Origin: Paracoccus salsus
GTDB lineage: Bacteria > Pseudomonadota > Alphaproteobacteria > Rhodobacterales > Rhodobacteraceae
Assembly: GCF_021556615.1 (NCBI RefSeq)
Contig: NZ_JAKGGD010000003.1
Location: 186,001-250,000 of the forward strand
Reading direction: 5' to 3'
DNA: 64,000 nt
Positions 31,732-40,823 of the stretch are shown here, piece after piece. The notes under the pieces were generated by a model. That model searched no databases. It was not told where the DNA came from and saw only the letters and a program-made list of their open reading frames with translations. Numbering within the stretch: position 1 is the first letter of the stretch; every line of letters starts with the position of its first letter. Made by a program: the position numbers and the translations under genes.

Positions 31732-31759
31732 CCGGGGGCCCGTGAGGGCGGGCCCCCGG
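31732..31759 (+). terminator. Strong hairpin between nirS and nirE
   Basis: CCGGGGGCCCG and CGGGCCCCCGG form a perfect 11-bp stem with a 6-base loop, 16 bp after the nirS stop, followed by TTCTTT. It is probably a partial terminator or mRNA-stabilising element that lets nirS be expressed far above the cofactor genes downstream. Confidence 0.75.
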
Positions 31760-31804
31760 TTCTTTCCTACCGATTCCGAACAACATGGCCGGGGAGCCAG
31801 AACA

Positions 31805-32578
31805 ATGACAGGGACAGGCAAGGTATATCTGATCGGCGCTGGCCCCGGCGCGGTCGATCTGATGACGCTGCGCGCGGTCAAGATGCTGAAATCCGCCGAT
31901 GCGGTGGTCTATGACCGGCTGGTCAGCCCCGAAATCCTGGCACTTGCCCCGGCGAAGGCCCGGATGGTCCCGGTTGGCAAGGCCCCGAAATCGCACACCG
32001 TCCCACAGGAACGGATCAACGAAATCCTGCACGAACTGGCCTGCGAAGGGCTGACCGTCGCGCGGCTCAAGGGGGGCGACCCGCTGATCTTCGGGCGCGG
32101 CTCGGAGGAGGCGGCCTATCTCGCGGAGCGCGGTGTCGCAGTGGACTATGCCCCGGGCATCACTGCCGCTCAGGGCATGGCGGCGGCCACCGGCGTGCCG
32201 CTTACCCATCGGGGCCTTGCCACCGGCGTGCGCTATGTCACCGGCCACCGGGCGCGCGATGCGCGGCTCGATCTCGACTGGCAGAGCCTGGCCTGCGAGG
32301 ACACCACGCTGGTGATCTACATGGGGGCCGCCAATATCGCCGAGATCGCGCTCAACCTGATGCGCGCGGGCCTGCCCGGCAGCCTGCCGGTGCTGGCGGT
32401 GGCGCATGTGACCACGCCGCGCGAAACCCGTCACATCTCGCGGCTCGACCAGATCGGCACCGACATGGCCGCGCGCCCGATGCCCGCCCCTGTGCTCATT
32501 GTTCTGGGACATGTCGTGTCACTCTATCACAGCGCAGCGCTGCCGCTTGACCTGCCGCAGGTGATGGCCGGTGAATAA
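31805..32578 (+). CDS. nirE: Uroporphyrinogen-III C-methyltransferase of heme d1 synthesis
   Basis: A 257-residue SUMT family methyltransferase. It has the N-terminal VYLIGAGPGAVDLMTLRA, then VARLKGGDPLIFGRGSEEA and YAPGITAAQGMAAATGVPLTHR. It makes precorrin-2, the shared precursor for siroheme and heme d1. The ATG at 31805 is chosen for the conserved start; upstream codons overlap the nirS end. It overlaps nirC by 8 bp. Confidence 0.95.
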   Translation: MTGTGKVYLIGAGPGAVDLMTLRAVKMLKSADAVVYDRLVSPEILALAPAKARMVPVGKAPKSHTVPQERINEILHELACEGLTVARLKGGDPLIFGRGSEEAAYLAERGVAVDYAPGITAAQGMAAATGVPLTHRGLATGVRYVTGHRARDARLDLDWQSLACEDTTLVIYMGAANIAEIALNLMRAGLPGSLPVLAVAHVTTPRETRHISRLDQIGTDMAARPMPAPVLIVLGHVVSLYHSAALPLDLPQVMAGE

Positions 32579-32870
32579 GGCGGCGCTGATACTGGCGCTG
32601 GTCGCTGCCCCCGCCCTGGCCGAGCCGGACGCACACGCGCTGGAGCGGCTTGTGAAACAGGATTGCGGCTCGTGTCACGGGCTCACGCTGAAGGGCGGGC
32701 TGGGGCCGGATATCCGCGCGCAGGCGCTTGCGCATTACGAGGCGGCGGCGCTGCAAGCGGTGATCCTTGACGGTGTGCCGGGCACGCCGATGCCCCCCTG
32801 GCGCCCCCTTCTGACCGACGAGGAGGCCGCGTGGATTGCCGAATATCTGCTCGACGGAGACCGCGAATGA
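32571..32870 (+). CDS. nirC: NirC, cytochrome c55x
   Basis: A 99-residue exported monoheme cytochrome with signal peptide (to about ALAEP) and heme site CGSCH (32-36). A methionine ligand is likely in GTPMPPW. In other nir operons NirC can donate electrons to NirS or serve in d1 maturation. It overlaps nirE and nirF. Confidence 0.92.
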   Translation: MNKAALILALVAAPALAEPDAHALERLVKQDCGSCHGLTLKGGLGPDIRAQALAHYEAAALQAVILDGVPGTPMPPWRPLLTDEEAAWIAEYLLDGDRE

Positions 32871-34135
32871 GCCTGACCCCACGTTTTCTTGCGGGCGCTG
32901 CCCCCGCCGCCATCAGGGCAAATGCACCGGGGCGTCTGGATCAGGAAGGAACACCGTCCTTGTGCCTTCCTGGCGGAAGCCCCCATTTGCGACGCCTGCT
33001 GACCGCGGCAGCACTGGTTCTGTGCGGCGCGCTTGCCACGGGCGCGCAGGCGCAGGCGACCGGCGATCTTGGGCTGGTCGTGGAGCGTGCCAGCGGGTCC
33101 TTGCTGGTCGTCGATCAATCCGAGCGCGCCCGGCTGGGGCGGATCGAGGGATTGGGCGATCTGAGCCACGCGAGCCTCGTCTATTCCCCCGACGCGCGCT
33201 TCGCCTATGTCTTCGGCCGTGATGGCGGGTTGACCCAGGTCGATATCCTGGAGCGCCGCATCGTGGCGCGCGTCATGCAGGCGGGCAACTCCATCGGCGG
33301 GGCGATCTCGGACGATGGGCGCTATGTGGCGGTCTCGAATTACGAGCCAGGCGGCGTGCGGGTGTTCGATGCGGCCACGCTGGAGATGGTGGCGGATATC
33401 CCCACGGGGGGCAAAACCATCGGGCTGGTGGATATTCCCGGCACGCGCTTCGTGTTTTCGCTTTGGGACGCGGGCGAGACATGGATCGCCGATCTGTCCG
33501 GCGCCACGCCGCAGATCACCAAGATCACCGGAATGGGCAGGAACCCCTATGATGCGCTGGTGACTGGTGACGGGCGGACCTATATTGCAGGTCTCTTCGG
33601 CGAAGACCACCTGACCGCGCTGGACCTGTGGCAGGACAGCCCTGAACCGCAGCCGATCCTGCCCGGCTATGCCCACGGGCGCGAAGGCTTGCCGGTCTAC
33701 AAGATGCCGCATCTGGAGGGCTGGGCGCTGGCGGGTACGGATTTCGTGCTGCCTGCCATGGGCCAGCACGAGGTGCTCTGGGTCGATGCGCGCAGCCTTG
33801 AAGAGAGCGGGCGCACCAGCGTCCACGGCCAGCCGGTTTTCGCCATGGCGCGGCCCGATGGCCGCCATGTCTGGGTGAATTTCGCCCACCCGCGCAACGA
33901 CACGATCCAGGTGATCGACACGCTGACCAAGAAGGTCATCCATCAGTTCAAACCCGGCCCCGGCGTTCTGCACATGGAATTCACCCCGCGCGGGCATGAG
34001 GTATGGCTGTCGGTCCGCGATGCCGGCAAGGTCATGATCTACGACACGGAAACCTTCGAGAAACTCCGCGAGATCGAGGCCGAGAGCCCCTCGGGCATCT
34101 TCTTCACCGCGCGCGCGCACAAGACGGGGCTTTGA
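32867..34135 (+). CDS. nirF: NirF, periplasmic heme d1 biogenesis protein
   Basis: A 422-residue protein with a d1-type propeller fold related to the NirS and NirN d1 domains (DARFAYVFGRDGGLTQVDI, GRYVAVSNYEPGGVRVFD, FNFAHPRNDT-like repeats). It acts late in heme d1 assembly, converting or binding the immediate precursor. The ATG at 32867 overlaps the nirC stop by 4 bp, but it places about 40 unusual residues before the hydrophobic signal LRRLLTAAALVLCGALATG. A TTG start near 32987, just before that signal, would give a more typical length, so the true start is uncertain. Confidence 0.9.
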   Translation: MSLTPRFLAGAAPAAIRANAPGRLDQEGTPSLCLPGGSPHLRRLLTAAALVLCGALATGAQAQATGDLGLVVERASGSLLVVDQSERARLGRIEGLGDLSHASLVYSPDARFAYVFGRDGGLTQVDILERRIVARVMQAGNSIGGAISDDGRYVAVSNYEPGGVRVFDAATLEMVADIPTGGKTIGLVDIPGTRFVFSLWDAGETWIADLSGATPQITKITGMGRNPYDALVTGDGRTYIAGLFGEDHLTALDLWQDSPEPQPILPGYAHGREGLPVYKMPHLEGWALAGTDFVLPAMGQHEVLWVDARSLEESGRTSVHGQPVFAMARPDGRHVWVNFAHPRNDTIQVIDTLTKKVIHQFKPGPGVLHMEFTPRGHEVWLSVRDAGKVMIYDTETFEKLREIEAESPSGIFFTARAHKTGL

Positions 34136-34138
34136 GAG

Positions 34139-35128
34139 ATGCATCGCTTTGCCGACCCCCTTGACCGCGCACTTCTCGATGACTGGCAGCGGAATTTCCC
34201 GATTTCGGCGCGTCCCTTTATGGCGCTGGCGCAGCATCTGGGCACATCAGAGACGGATGTGATCGCGCGACTGCGTGCCAAGCAGGCGGCGGGCCAGATC
34301 ACCCGGGTGGGGGCCACTGTGGCCCCCAATACCATCGCCGCAAGCACGCTCGCCGCCGTGGCCGCGCCCGAGGCGAGGATCGAGGAGGTGGCCGCGATCA
34401 TCGGTAGCGAGCCGGGGGTGAACCACTCCTACCTGCGCGAGAATGTCTGGAACCTGTGGTTCGTCGCCACCGGGCCGGACCGGGCGCATGTCGACGCAGC
34501 GCTTGCGCGGATCGGGCGGCGCAGCGGGCTGCGGGTGCTGGATCTGCCGCTGGTGCGTCCCTTCAACCTTGATCTGGGATTCTCGCTGCGCGGCGAGACT
34601 GGCGCGCGCCCCGCGCCGATGCCGCCGGATATCACGGTGCTGCGCCCCGGCGACCGCGCGATCGTGCAGGCGCTGATGCACGGCCTGCCATTGGTCGAGC
34701 GTCCCTATGCCGAAATCGGCGCGGCGCTCGGGCTGGACATGGATATGGTGATCGCACGGATCAGGGCGCTGGTGCGGGCGCGGATCATCGCGCGTCTCGG
34801 CGTGATCGTGCGGCACCGGGCATTGGGCTGGCGCGCCAATGCGATGGTGGTCTGGGATCTGCCGCATGACGCGATCACCGCCGCCGGGCCGGCGCTGGCG
34901 GCGCAGCCCGGTGTCACGCTGTGCTACGAGCGTAGCCCGGTCGAGGGGGTCTGGCCCTACCGGCTCTACTCGATGATCCACGCGCGCAGCCGGGCCGAGG
35001 CGCTCGCGCATCTCGACCAGGCGACGACGCGGCCCGAACTGCAGGGCGTGCCGCATCGGGCCCTGTTTTCCAGCCATTGTTTCAAGCAGACCGGCGCCCT
35101 GGTTGCGCGGGAAAGGGCCATGACATGA
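34139..35128 (+). CDS. nirD: NirDL, fused siroheme decarboxylase subunits
   Basis: A 329-residue fusion of two AsnC-like modules. The first spans about 1-150 (NirD type, with GVNHSYLRENVWNLWFVATG) and the second about 170-325 (NirL type, with VTLCYERSPVEGVWPYRLYSMIH). Together with NirG and NirH it removes two propionate carboxyls from siroheme to form didecarboxysiroheme. Fusion of D and L is known in other denitrifiers. It starts 3 bp after nirF and overlaps nirG by 4 bp. Confidence 0.93.
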   Translation: MHRFADPLDRALLDDWQRNFPISARPFMALAQHLGTSETDVIARLRAKQAAGQITRVGATVAPNTIAASTLAAVAAPEARIEEVAAIIGSEPGVNHSYLRENVWNLWFVATGPDRAHVDAALARIGRRSGLRVLDLPLVRPFNLDLGFSLRGETGARPAPMPPDITVLRPGDRAIVQALMHGLPLVERPYAEIGAALGLDMDMVIARIRALVRARIIARLGVIVRHRALGWRANAMVVWDLPHDAITAAGPALAAQPGVTLCYERSPVEGVWPYRLYSMIHARSRAEALAHLDQATTRPELQGVPHRALFSSHCFKQTGALVARERAMT

Positions 35129-35574
35129 CTCTTGATGCAACCGACCGGACGATCCTGAACCATTTGCAGGACGGGTTTCCCGTCTCGCCCGACCCGTTTG
35201 CCGAAGCGGCAAAGGAGATGGGCCTGACCGAAGACGACCTGCTGGCGCGGCTGACGCGGATGAAGGAGGCACGGATCATCACCCGCTTCGGCCCCTTCTT
35301 CGACGCCGAGGCCATGGGGGGTGCGTTTTGCCTCTGTGCCATGGCGGTGCCCGACGCCGAATTCGAGCAGGTCCTGACAAAAGTCAATGCCCGCCCCGAG
35401 GTGGCGCATAATTATGAACGCACTCACCGGCTCAACATGTGGTTCGTCCTGGCCACGGAAACGACGCAGGAGATCGAGGCGGTGGCCAGGTCCCTTGAGC
35501 GGGAAACCGGGCTGCGCGTGCTGTGTTTCCCCAAGCTCAGGGAATTCTTTATCGGATTCAGGGTAGCCGCATGA
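35125..35574 (+). CDS. nirG: NirG, siroheme decarboxylase subunit
   Basis: A 149-residue AsnC/Lrp-like protein. An N-terminal helix-turn-helix-like part (TDRTILNHLQDGFPVSPDPF) is followed by the family's VAHNYERTHRLNMWFVLATE segment with the conserved histidine. The DNA-binding look is inherited; in this family it serves the siroheme decarboxylase complex. It is coupled to nirDL and nirH by ATGA overlaps. Confidence 0.92.
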   Translation: MTLDATDRTILNHLQDGFPVSPDPFAEAAKEMGLTEDDLLARLTRMKEARIITRFGPFFDAEAMGGAFCLCAMAVPDAEFEQVLTKVNARPEVAHNYERTHRLNMWFVLATETTQEIEAVARSLERETGLRVLCFPKLREFFIGFRVAA

Positions 35575-36059
35575 CTATCGACGCCACAGACCGCCGCATC
35601 ATCGCCGCCACGCAGTCCGGATTGCCCCTGGTGCCGCAGCCCTACCGGGCCGTGGCCCTGGAACTGGGACTGACGGAAGCTGATCTCTGCGCCCGGCTGC
35701 GCGCGATGCAGGAACGCGGGGTGGTCCGCCGGGTGGCGGTGGCGCCCAATCACTATGCGCTTGGAATGGTCGCCAATGGCATGTCGGTCTGGGACGTGGA
35801 GGATGCGGCGGTGGCCGATCTGGGCGCGAAGGTCGGCGCGCTGGACTATGTGAGCCACTGTTACGAACGCCCGCGCGCCCTGCCCGACTGGCCCTATAAT
35901 CTGTTTGCCATGGTCCATGGCCAAAGCCGCCACGAGGTCGAGGAAAAGCGCGCGCGGATCGCCGCGCTGTTGGGCGTGGCCTGTCGCGGGAATGACATTC
36001 TCTACTCGACGCGAATTCTGAAAAAGACGGGGCTGCGGCTGCGTCAAAAGGAGGCCTGA
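35571..36059 (+). CDS. nirH: NirH, siroheme decarboxylase subunit
   Basis: A 162-residue partner of NirG with the same fold. It begins [20 protein letters not shown] and carries [24 protein letters not shown], the counterpart of the active-site motif in the L module. It ends 1 bp before nirJ. Together with NirDL and NirG it completes the four-module decarboxylase set. Confidence 0.92.
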   Translation: MTIDATDRRIIAATQSGLPLVPQPYRAVALELGLTEADLCARLRAMQERGVVRRVAVAPNHYALGMVANGMSVWDVEDAAVADLGAKVGALDYVSHCYERPRALPDWPYNLFAMVHGQSRHEVEEKRARIAALLGVACRGNDILYSTRILKKTGLRLRQKEA

Positions 36060-36060
36060 G

Positions 36061-37278
36061 ATGTTTCGGCTGACCGAATACATGCACCAATTGGTGAACC
36101 CCACCCCCGTGCGCACAAGGCGCGGCGCGGGCCCGGTCAAGCCGGTGGTGATCTGGAATCTCACCCGGCGCTGCAACCTGAAATGCCGGCATTGCTACAC
36201 GGTCTCGGCGGATGTCGATTTCCCCGGCGAGTTGAGCCACGAGCAGGCGATGGCGACGCTGGACGACCTTGGCCAGTTCGGCATTCCCGCACTGATCCTG
36301 TCGGGGGGCGAGCCGATGGGCCGGTTCGATTTCTTTGAACTGGCCGAGGCGGCACGCAAGAGGGTGCGGTTTCTGGCGCTCAGCACCAACGGCACCCGGA
36401 TCCACGGAGAGGCGGCCGACCGGGTGGCCGAGGTCGGGTTCCAGTATGTCGGCATTTCCATCGACGGAATCGGCCGCACCAATGACTGGTTTCGGGGCGT
36501 GGATGGCGCGTTTGACGACGCGCTGCGCGGGGTGCGCGAATGCAAGGCGCGCGGTATCAAGGTGGGGCTGCGCTTTACCCTGACGCGGGACAATGCCGCG
36601 CAACTCCACGATTTGCTTCAGCTTTGCGATGACGAGGGGGTGGACAAGTTTTACCTCAGCCACCTTGTCTATGCCGGGCGCGGCGACAAGAACCGGGGCG
36701 AGGATGCGGTGCACGCCCATACCCGCAGGGCGCTCGACGATTTGATCGACCGCGCCTGGGCGGGGGTGGCCGAGAATGCGCCGCTGGACATCGTGACCGG
36801 AAATAATGACGCTGACGCCGTCTATATGCTTCGATGGGCCGAGCGCCATTTCGACGAGGCGCGCGTGGCGCATCTGCGCGATCACCTTGAAGCCTGGGGC
36901 GGAAACTCATCCGGGCTTGGCGTGGGCAATATCGATACGCTGGGGCGGGTGCATCCCGACACCTACTGGTCGGATTACACCGTGGGGAACGTGAAGACCA
37001 CGAAGTTCTCGGAGCTGTGGACAGGCGACGACCCGATGCTTGCACAACTGCGCCGTCGCCCCCGCCCGCTGAAGGGGCGCTGCGGGGCCTGCGCATTCAA
37101 GGCCGTTTGCGGAGGCAATACCCGGATCCGGGCGTTGCAACTGACCGGCGACCCCTGGGCCGAAGACCCCGCCTGCTACCTCGATGACGCCGAGATCGGC
37201 GTCGCCGATGCCGGCGAGCGTCTGGCCGTCACCCCGTTCCGAGGCAAGAGACATGATCCGATCCATCGGTTTTATTAG
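36061..37278 (+). CDS. nirJ: NirJ, radical SAM enzyme of heme d1 synthesis
   Basis: A 405-residue radical SAM protein. The 4Fe-4S/SAM site is [20 protein letters not shown] (CxxxCxxC, about 37-56), followed by [16 protein letters not shown]-terminal SPASM-like cysteine region ([17 protein letters not shown]) would bind an auxiliary cluster. It replaces propionates by keto groups on the d1 precursor. nirN starts 26 bp before its end. Confidence 0.94.
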   Translation: MFRLTEYMHQLVNPTPVRTRRGAGPVKPVVIWNLTRRCNLKCRHCYTVSADVDFPGELSHEQAMATLDDLGQFGIPALILSGGEPMGRFDFFELAEAARKRVRFLALSTNGTRIHGEAADRVAEVGFQYVGISIDGIGRTNDWFRGVDGAFDDALRGVRECKARGIKVGLRFTLTRDNAAQLHDLLQLCDDEGVDKFYLSHLVYAGRGDKNRGEDAVHAHTRRALDDLIDRAWAGVAENAPLDIVTGNNDADAVYMLRWAERHFDEARVAHLRDHLEAWGGNSSGLGVGNIDTLGRVHPDTYWSDYTVGNVKTTKFSELWTGDDPMLAQLRRRPRPLKGRCGACAFKAVCGGNTRIRALQLTGDPWAEDPACYLDDAEIGVADAGERLAVTPFRGKRHDPIHRFY

Positions 37279-38800
37279 CGCGCTGGCCCTGCTTGGCGGC
37301 CCGGCCATGGCGGAGCCGGCGCAGGTCTACGCGGATCATTGCGCCGCGTGCCACGGGGCCGGGCGACTGGGCGGAGAGGGTCCGGCGCTGATCGCGGAAA
37401 CGTTGCAGCGGATGCGCGGGCCGAAGGTGGCCGAGGTCATCGCCCATGGCCGCGCCGCCACGCAGATGCCTGCCTATGGCGAGACGTTGAGCGAGGCGCA
37501 GATCACCGAACTGGCGGCCTGGCTGAAAACGCCGCTGGCTCATGTGCCGGAGTGGGGACCTGAGCAGATTGCCGGGACACGCTGGTTCGATCCCGACTAC
37601 ATCCCTGCCGAGGCCCCCGCCTTCGATGCCGACCCGATGAATGTCACGCTGGTGGTGGAGACGGGCGATCACCATGTGAGCGTGCTGGATGGCGACAGCC
37701 TCAAGGTGATGGACCGGTTCGAGACGCCCTTTGCCGTGCATGGCGGCCCGAAATTCAGCCCCGACGGGCGCTATGTGTTCATCATGTCACGCGATGGCTG
37801 GGTGCAGAAATACGATATCTGGTCGCTGCATCAGGTGGGCCGGGTACGCGCCGGGCTCAACAGCCGCAACATCGCGATGAGCGCCGACGGCAAGTGGCTG
37901 GCGGTGGCGAATTACCTGCCCATGACCTTGACGATCCTCGACACGAGCGACCTGAGCGTTGAGACGGTCATGCCGGTCGCGGGCAAGGATGGCACCAGCA
38001 GCCGGGTTTCGGCGGTTTATCAGGCCCCGCAGCGCAACAGTTTCATCCTCGCGCTGAAGGACGTGCCGGAAATCTGGGAGGTCGCGACCGACCCCGAGGC
38101 AGAGCCCGTTTATGAGGGGTTCGTGCATAGCCGCCGCAAGGACATGATCGAGGCGCTGCCCTCGTCCCAGGGCCTGTTCGCGCGGCGGCGGATCATGCTG
38201 AGCGCGCCACTCGACGATTTCTTCTTCACCGACGATTACCGGCACCTGATCGGGGCCGCGCGTGACACCGGGCAGGGGGTTGTGGTCAATCTCAATGTCG
38301 GCCGTGAGATCGCCGAGCTGCCGTTACCGGGCATGCCGCATCTCGGATCCGGCATTTCATGGGAACGCAACGGCAGGCGGGTGATGGCCACGCCCCATCT
38401 CGAGGAGGGCGTGCTCTCGATCATCGACACCGAAAGCTGGACTGTGACGGATACGATCAAGACCGAAGGCCCGGGATTCTTCCTGCGCAGCCACGAGGAA
38501 ACGCCGTATTTCTGGGCCGATGTCTTCTTTGGCCCCAACCGCGACGCGATGCATGTGATCGACAAGCAGAGTCTGAAGATCGTGCGCACGCTGCGCCCGG
38601 TGCCCGGGGCGACGGTCGCGCATGTGGAATTTACCCGCGACGGCAGCCTTGCCCTGGTCTCGGTCTGGGAGGACGAAGGCGCGGTGATCGTCTATGACGC
38701 GACCACGCTGGAGGAGGTCACCCGCCTGCCGATGCGCAAACCCTCGGGCAAATACAATGTCTTCAACAAGATCACCTTCTCCGAAGGCACCAGCCACTAG
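37253..38800 (+). CDS. nirN: NirN, heme d1 dehydrogenase-type cytochrome
   Basis: A 515-residue NirS paralogue: signal peptide (to about GPAMAEP), heme c site CAACH (30-34), then a d1 propeller ending [12 protein letters not shown]. NirN introduces the acrylate double bond in the last step of d1 synthesis and hands the product to NirS. The ATG at 37253 gives the export signal and a 26-bp overlap with nirJ. Confidence 0.93.
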   Translation: MIRSIGFISALALLGGPAMAEPAQVYADHCAACHGAGRLGGEGPALIAETLQRMRGPKVAEVIAHGRAATQMPAYGETLSEAQITELAAWLKTPLAHVPEWGPEQIAGTRWFDPDYIPAEAPAFDADPMNVTLVVETGDHHVSVLDGDSLKVMDRFETPFAVHGGPKFSPDGRYVFIMSRDGWVQKYDIWSLHQVGRVRAGLNSRNIAMSADGKWLAVANYLPMTLTILDTSDLSVETVMPVAGKDGTSSRVSAVYQAPQRNSFILALKDVPEIWEVATDPEAEPVYEGFVHSRRKDMIEALPSSQGLFARRRIMLSAPLDDFFFTDDYRHLIGAARDTGQGVVVNLNVGREIAELPLPGMPHLGSGISWERNGRRVMATPHLEEGVLSIIDTESWTVTDTIKTEGPGFFLRSHEETPYFWADVFFGPNRDAMHVIDKQSLKIVRTLRPVPGATVAHVEFTRDGSLALVSVWEDEGAVIVYDATTLEEVTRLPMRKPSGKYNVFNKITFSEGTSH

Positions 38801-38807
38801 TCGGCCC

Positions 38808-39041
38808 ATGTTCATGCGAAACCGTCCCCCCCTGCGGCTTTTCCTGCTGCTCTACCCCTTCACCGCACTGGCCGTGGCGATCAATCTCTTCATGCTGGCG
38901 CTGCTGTGGCAGGCTGTGGGCTGGACCGCCCTCTCTCCGGTCGCCTCACTCTGGCTGTGCCTGCCGCTGGGCCTGCCCGCCAACTGGTGGGTGACGTTGT
39001 GGGTGAAGGGCCTGATCGACGAGGCCGAAGGGCGAAAATGA
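38808..39041 (+). CDS. Small two-helix membrane protein at the end of the nir operon
   Basis: A 77-residue protein beginning MFMRNRPPLRLFLLLYPFTA. It has two hydrophobic spans (about 10-33 and 40-58) and a short charged tail (DEAEGRK). It starts 7 bp after nirN, on the same strand. I do not recognise a named family. Its position suggests an accessory role in nitrite reductase assembly or electron supply, but nothing in the sequence shows one. Confidence 0.7.
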   Translation: MFMRNRPPLRLFLLLYPFTALAVAINLFMLALLWQAVGWTALSPVASLWLCLPLGLPANWWVTLWVKGLIDEAEGRK

Positions 39042-39429
39042 AACGGGATGCCCCGCGCCTGGCGGAACGGCCCTGATCCCGGCCGGAACCTGGCCATTCG
39101 AAACGCGCAAGATCGGCGATCGCGTCGGCAATCTGCTCATCCTTGCCCGCGACCGGCAAAGGTCATCCTGGTGTCCCTGGCATATTTGCGGGGGTGGCGA
39201 GGAAGGCGGCACGCTTCTCTGCACGTCGGATCGCGGCGACGATCCCGTCACCTACGGGACCCACGCGGTGCCTGGACCTGCGCGGAGCAGGTGGCAGGTC
39301 TTGCGTGTGCGGAACAGTTCCTCGCCCGCCGCCGGGTCGCCTTCCGCCGCAGCGGAAGCCGCAACTGGCAAGGACAAGACAGGCTCCCAGGGTCAACCGA
39401 TTCCGTACTGTTCCATTTCCTCTGCCGGA
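39042..39429. other. Gene-free interval between convergent nir and nos operons
   Basis: About 390 bp between the 77-residue protein and nosX. Open frames exist on both strands but none shows a known domain or a good start. A 7-bp hairpin sits at 39341-39358. Confidence 0.55.
39341..39358. terminator. Hairpin between the convergent nir and nos transcripts
   Basis: CTTCCGC-CGCA-GCGGAAG forms a perfect 7-bp stem with a 4-base loop. It lacks a T-tract, so a terminator role is only possible. Confidence 0.35.
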
Positions 39430-40317
39430 TCATAGCGTGGCTTCGAGCCGCGCCTCCTGAAAACGCGCCAGGGCGTGCGCCGTCTCGTCCGTGTCCAGCA
39501 GGCAGAGCGCCGTTGACAGCCCGTCGGCCAGCGCCGCGCGCGGGGCCGACACGCTGACCAGCCTGCGGGTAGGCACGCGCCCCCCGGAGCCCAGAATATG
39601 CGCCACCCCGCCTGCCAGCTGCGTGCCGAGCGGGGCCGAGGTCGCCAGCGCGCGGTCGCGCAGCGTCACGCGCTGCGTGATCAGGCCTTCGGGCGTGGCG
39701 ACGCCCGCGCGCCAGCCTGTGCCGTCGCCACGCTGTCCGCGCGCCGCGATCTCGCCCATATCCACGAGAACGTCGACAAAGCCGCGCGCCGCCAGAAGAT
39801 CGGCGATGCGGTCGGTGATATAGCCCTGCGCGATGCCGTTGAGCGTCAGTCCCATGCCGGGCCGGGCAAGCGTCACGCGGCTCGTATCGAAGCCGACCTG
39901 CCCCCAGCCGATCGCTGCGCGTGCCCTTGCCGTATCGCTGCCGGTGGCGAGCGCCTGCCAGAGCGGTTGCACCGTCGGGTCGAAAGCACCCGCCGTCGCC
40001 GCATGAAGTGTGCCGGCCAGCGTCAGCACCTCCAGCAATTCGGGCGGCGGGGTCGCGATATGGCCATCCCGGTTGAGCCGCACCAGCGCGCTGTCATCGC
40101 GATAGAGGCTGAAAATCCGCTCGAGCCGAAGCAGTTCGGCCTCGATCGCGGCAAAGACCGGGCGCGCCGCGATCGGCGTGACACCTGCGAGGATCATCGT
40201 GGCCGGCGCGCCAAGCGCCACGCCCTGCCAGCGGGCGACGGACTGCGCCCTTGCGCCCGAGGGCAGCGCCAGCGCGGCGGCGGAGAGGGTCAGGAAACGG
40301 CGGCGTGTCAGGCTCAT
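39430..40317 (-). CDS. nosX: NosX, ApbE-type FAD:protein FMN transferase
   Basis: A 295-residue ApbE family protein with a twin-arginine signal (LTRRRFLTLSAAALALP). Flavin-site motifs include FSLYRDDSALVRLN, GAFDPTVQPLW, LNGIAQGYITDRIADLL and VDMGEIAARG. It attaches FMN covalently to NosR in the periplasm and so supports electron flow to N2O reductase. The ATG at 40317 overlaps the nosL stop by 4 bp. It is the last gene of nosRZDFYLX. Confidence 0.93.
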   Translation of the reverse strand: MSLTRRRFLTLSAAALALPSGARAQSVARWQGVALGAPATMILAGVTPIAARPVFAAIEAELLRLERIFSLYRDDSALVRLNRDGHIATPPPELLEVLTLAGTLHAATAGAFDPTVQPLWQALATGSDTARARAAIGWGQVGFDTSRVTLARPGMGLTLNGIAQGYITDRIADLLAARGFVDVLVDMGEIAARGQRGDGTGWRAGVATPEGLITQRVTLRDRALATSAPLGTQLAGGVAHILGSGGRVPTRRLVSVSAPRAALADGLSTALCLLDTDETAHALARFQEARLEATL

Positions 40318-40823
40318 GTCGGGGGGTCCTCCAGCACTGTGTCCACCGGACCGAGCACGGTCTCGGGCGGGATCGCGTCGAGGCGCATCACCTCGCCTGC
40401 CTTGCCGGCCGCAAAGCTGCGCGCGGCATCGGCATCGCGGAAGGGCACGATCTCGGGGGCCCCCATGCCGCCGGTGACAGCGGCACCTGTGACGAAATGC
40501 GCGGTGGCGGCATCGGTCCAGTTGTCGATGCCCGGAAAATCCCAGCTTGTCGCCGCGCCCATGTCGCTGACATAGAAAGCGAGGATATCGGCGTCGCGCT
40601 CGAGGCCTTTGACATAGGCCAGCGCGTCCCGGACCTGGGCGAAAAAGATCGGATCGGCCATGCCCGACAGGTGAATCTGCGCCTTGGGACCGGGGTGCTG
40701 GTCGAGCTGCATCATGCAGACATGGCCCAAGGCATCCCCGGTCATGGTAACAGCATCCGGGACTTGGGCCGCTTCCTGCCGACAGGCGGTCAGAAGCAGG
40801 ATCGCAAGCAGGAAACGCTTCAT
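40314..40823 (-). CDS. nosL: NosL, outer-membrane copper lipoprotein
   Basis: A 169-residue lipoprotein with lipobox LTAC (Cys14). It has the NosL copper-binding region HVCMMQLDQHPGPKAQIHL and later FYVSDMGAATSWDFPG. NosL supplies copper for assembly of the CuZ centre in NosZ. The ATG at 40823 overlaps the nosY stop by 4 bp, and its end overlaps nosX. Confidence 0.92.
   Translation of the reverse strand: MKRFLLAILLLTACRQEAAQVPDAVTMTGDALGHVCMMQLDQHPGPKAQIHLSGMADPIFFAQVRDALAYVKGLERDADILAFYVSDMGAATSWDFPGIDNWTDAATAHFVTGAAVTGGMGAPEIVPFRDADAARSFAAGKAGEVMRLDAIPPETVLGPVDTVLEDPPT

Noticed and set aside
39042..39429. Possible gene in the nir-nos convergent gap
   Set aside because: Frames on both strands run open, but none has a ribosome binding site, known motif or plausible codon use; treated as intergenic.
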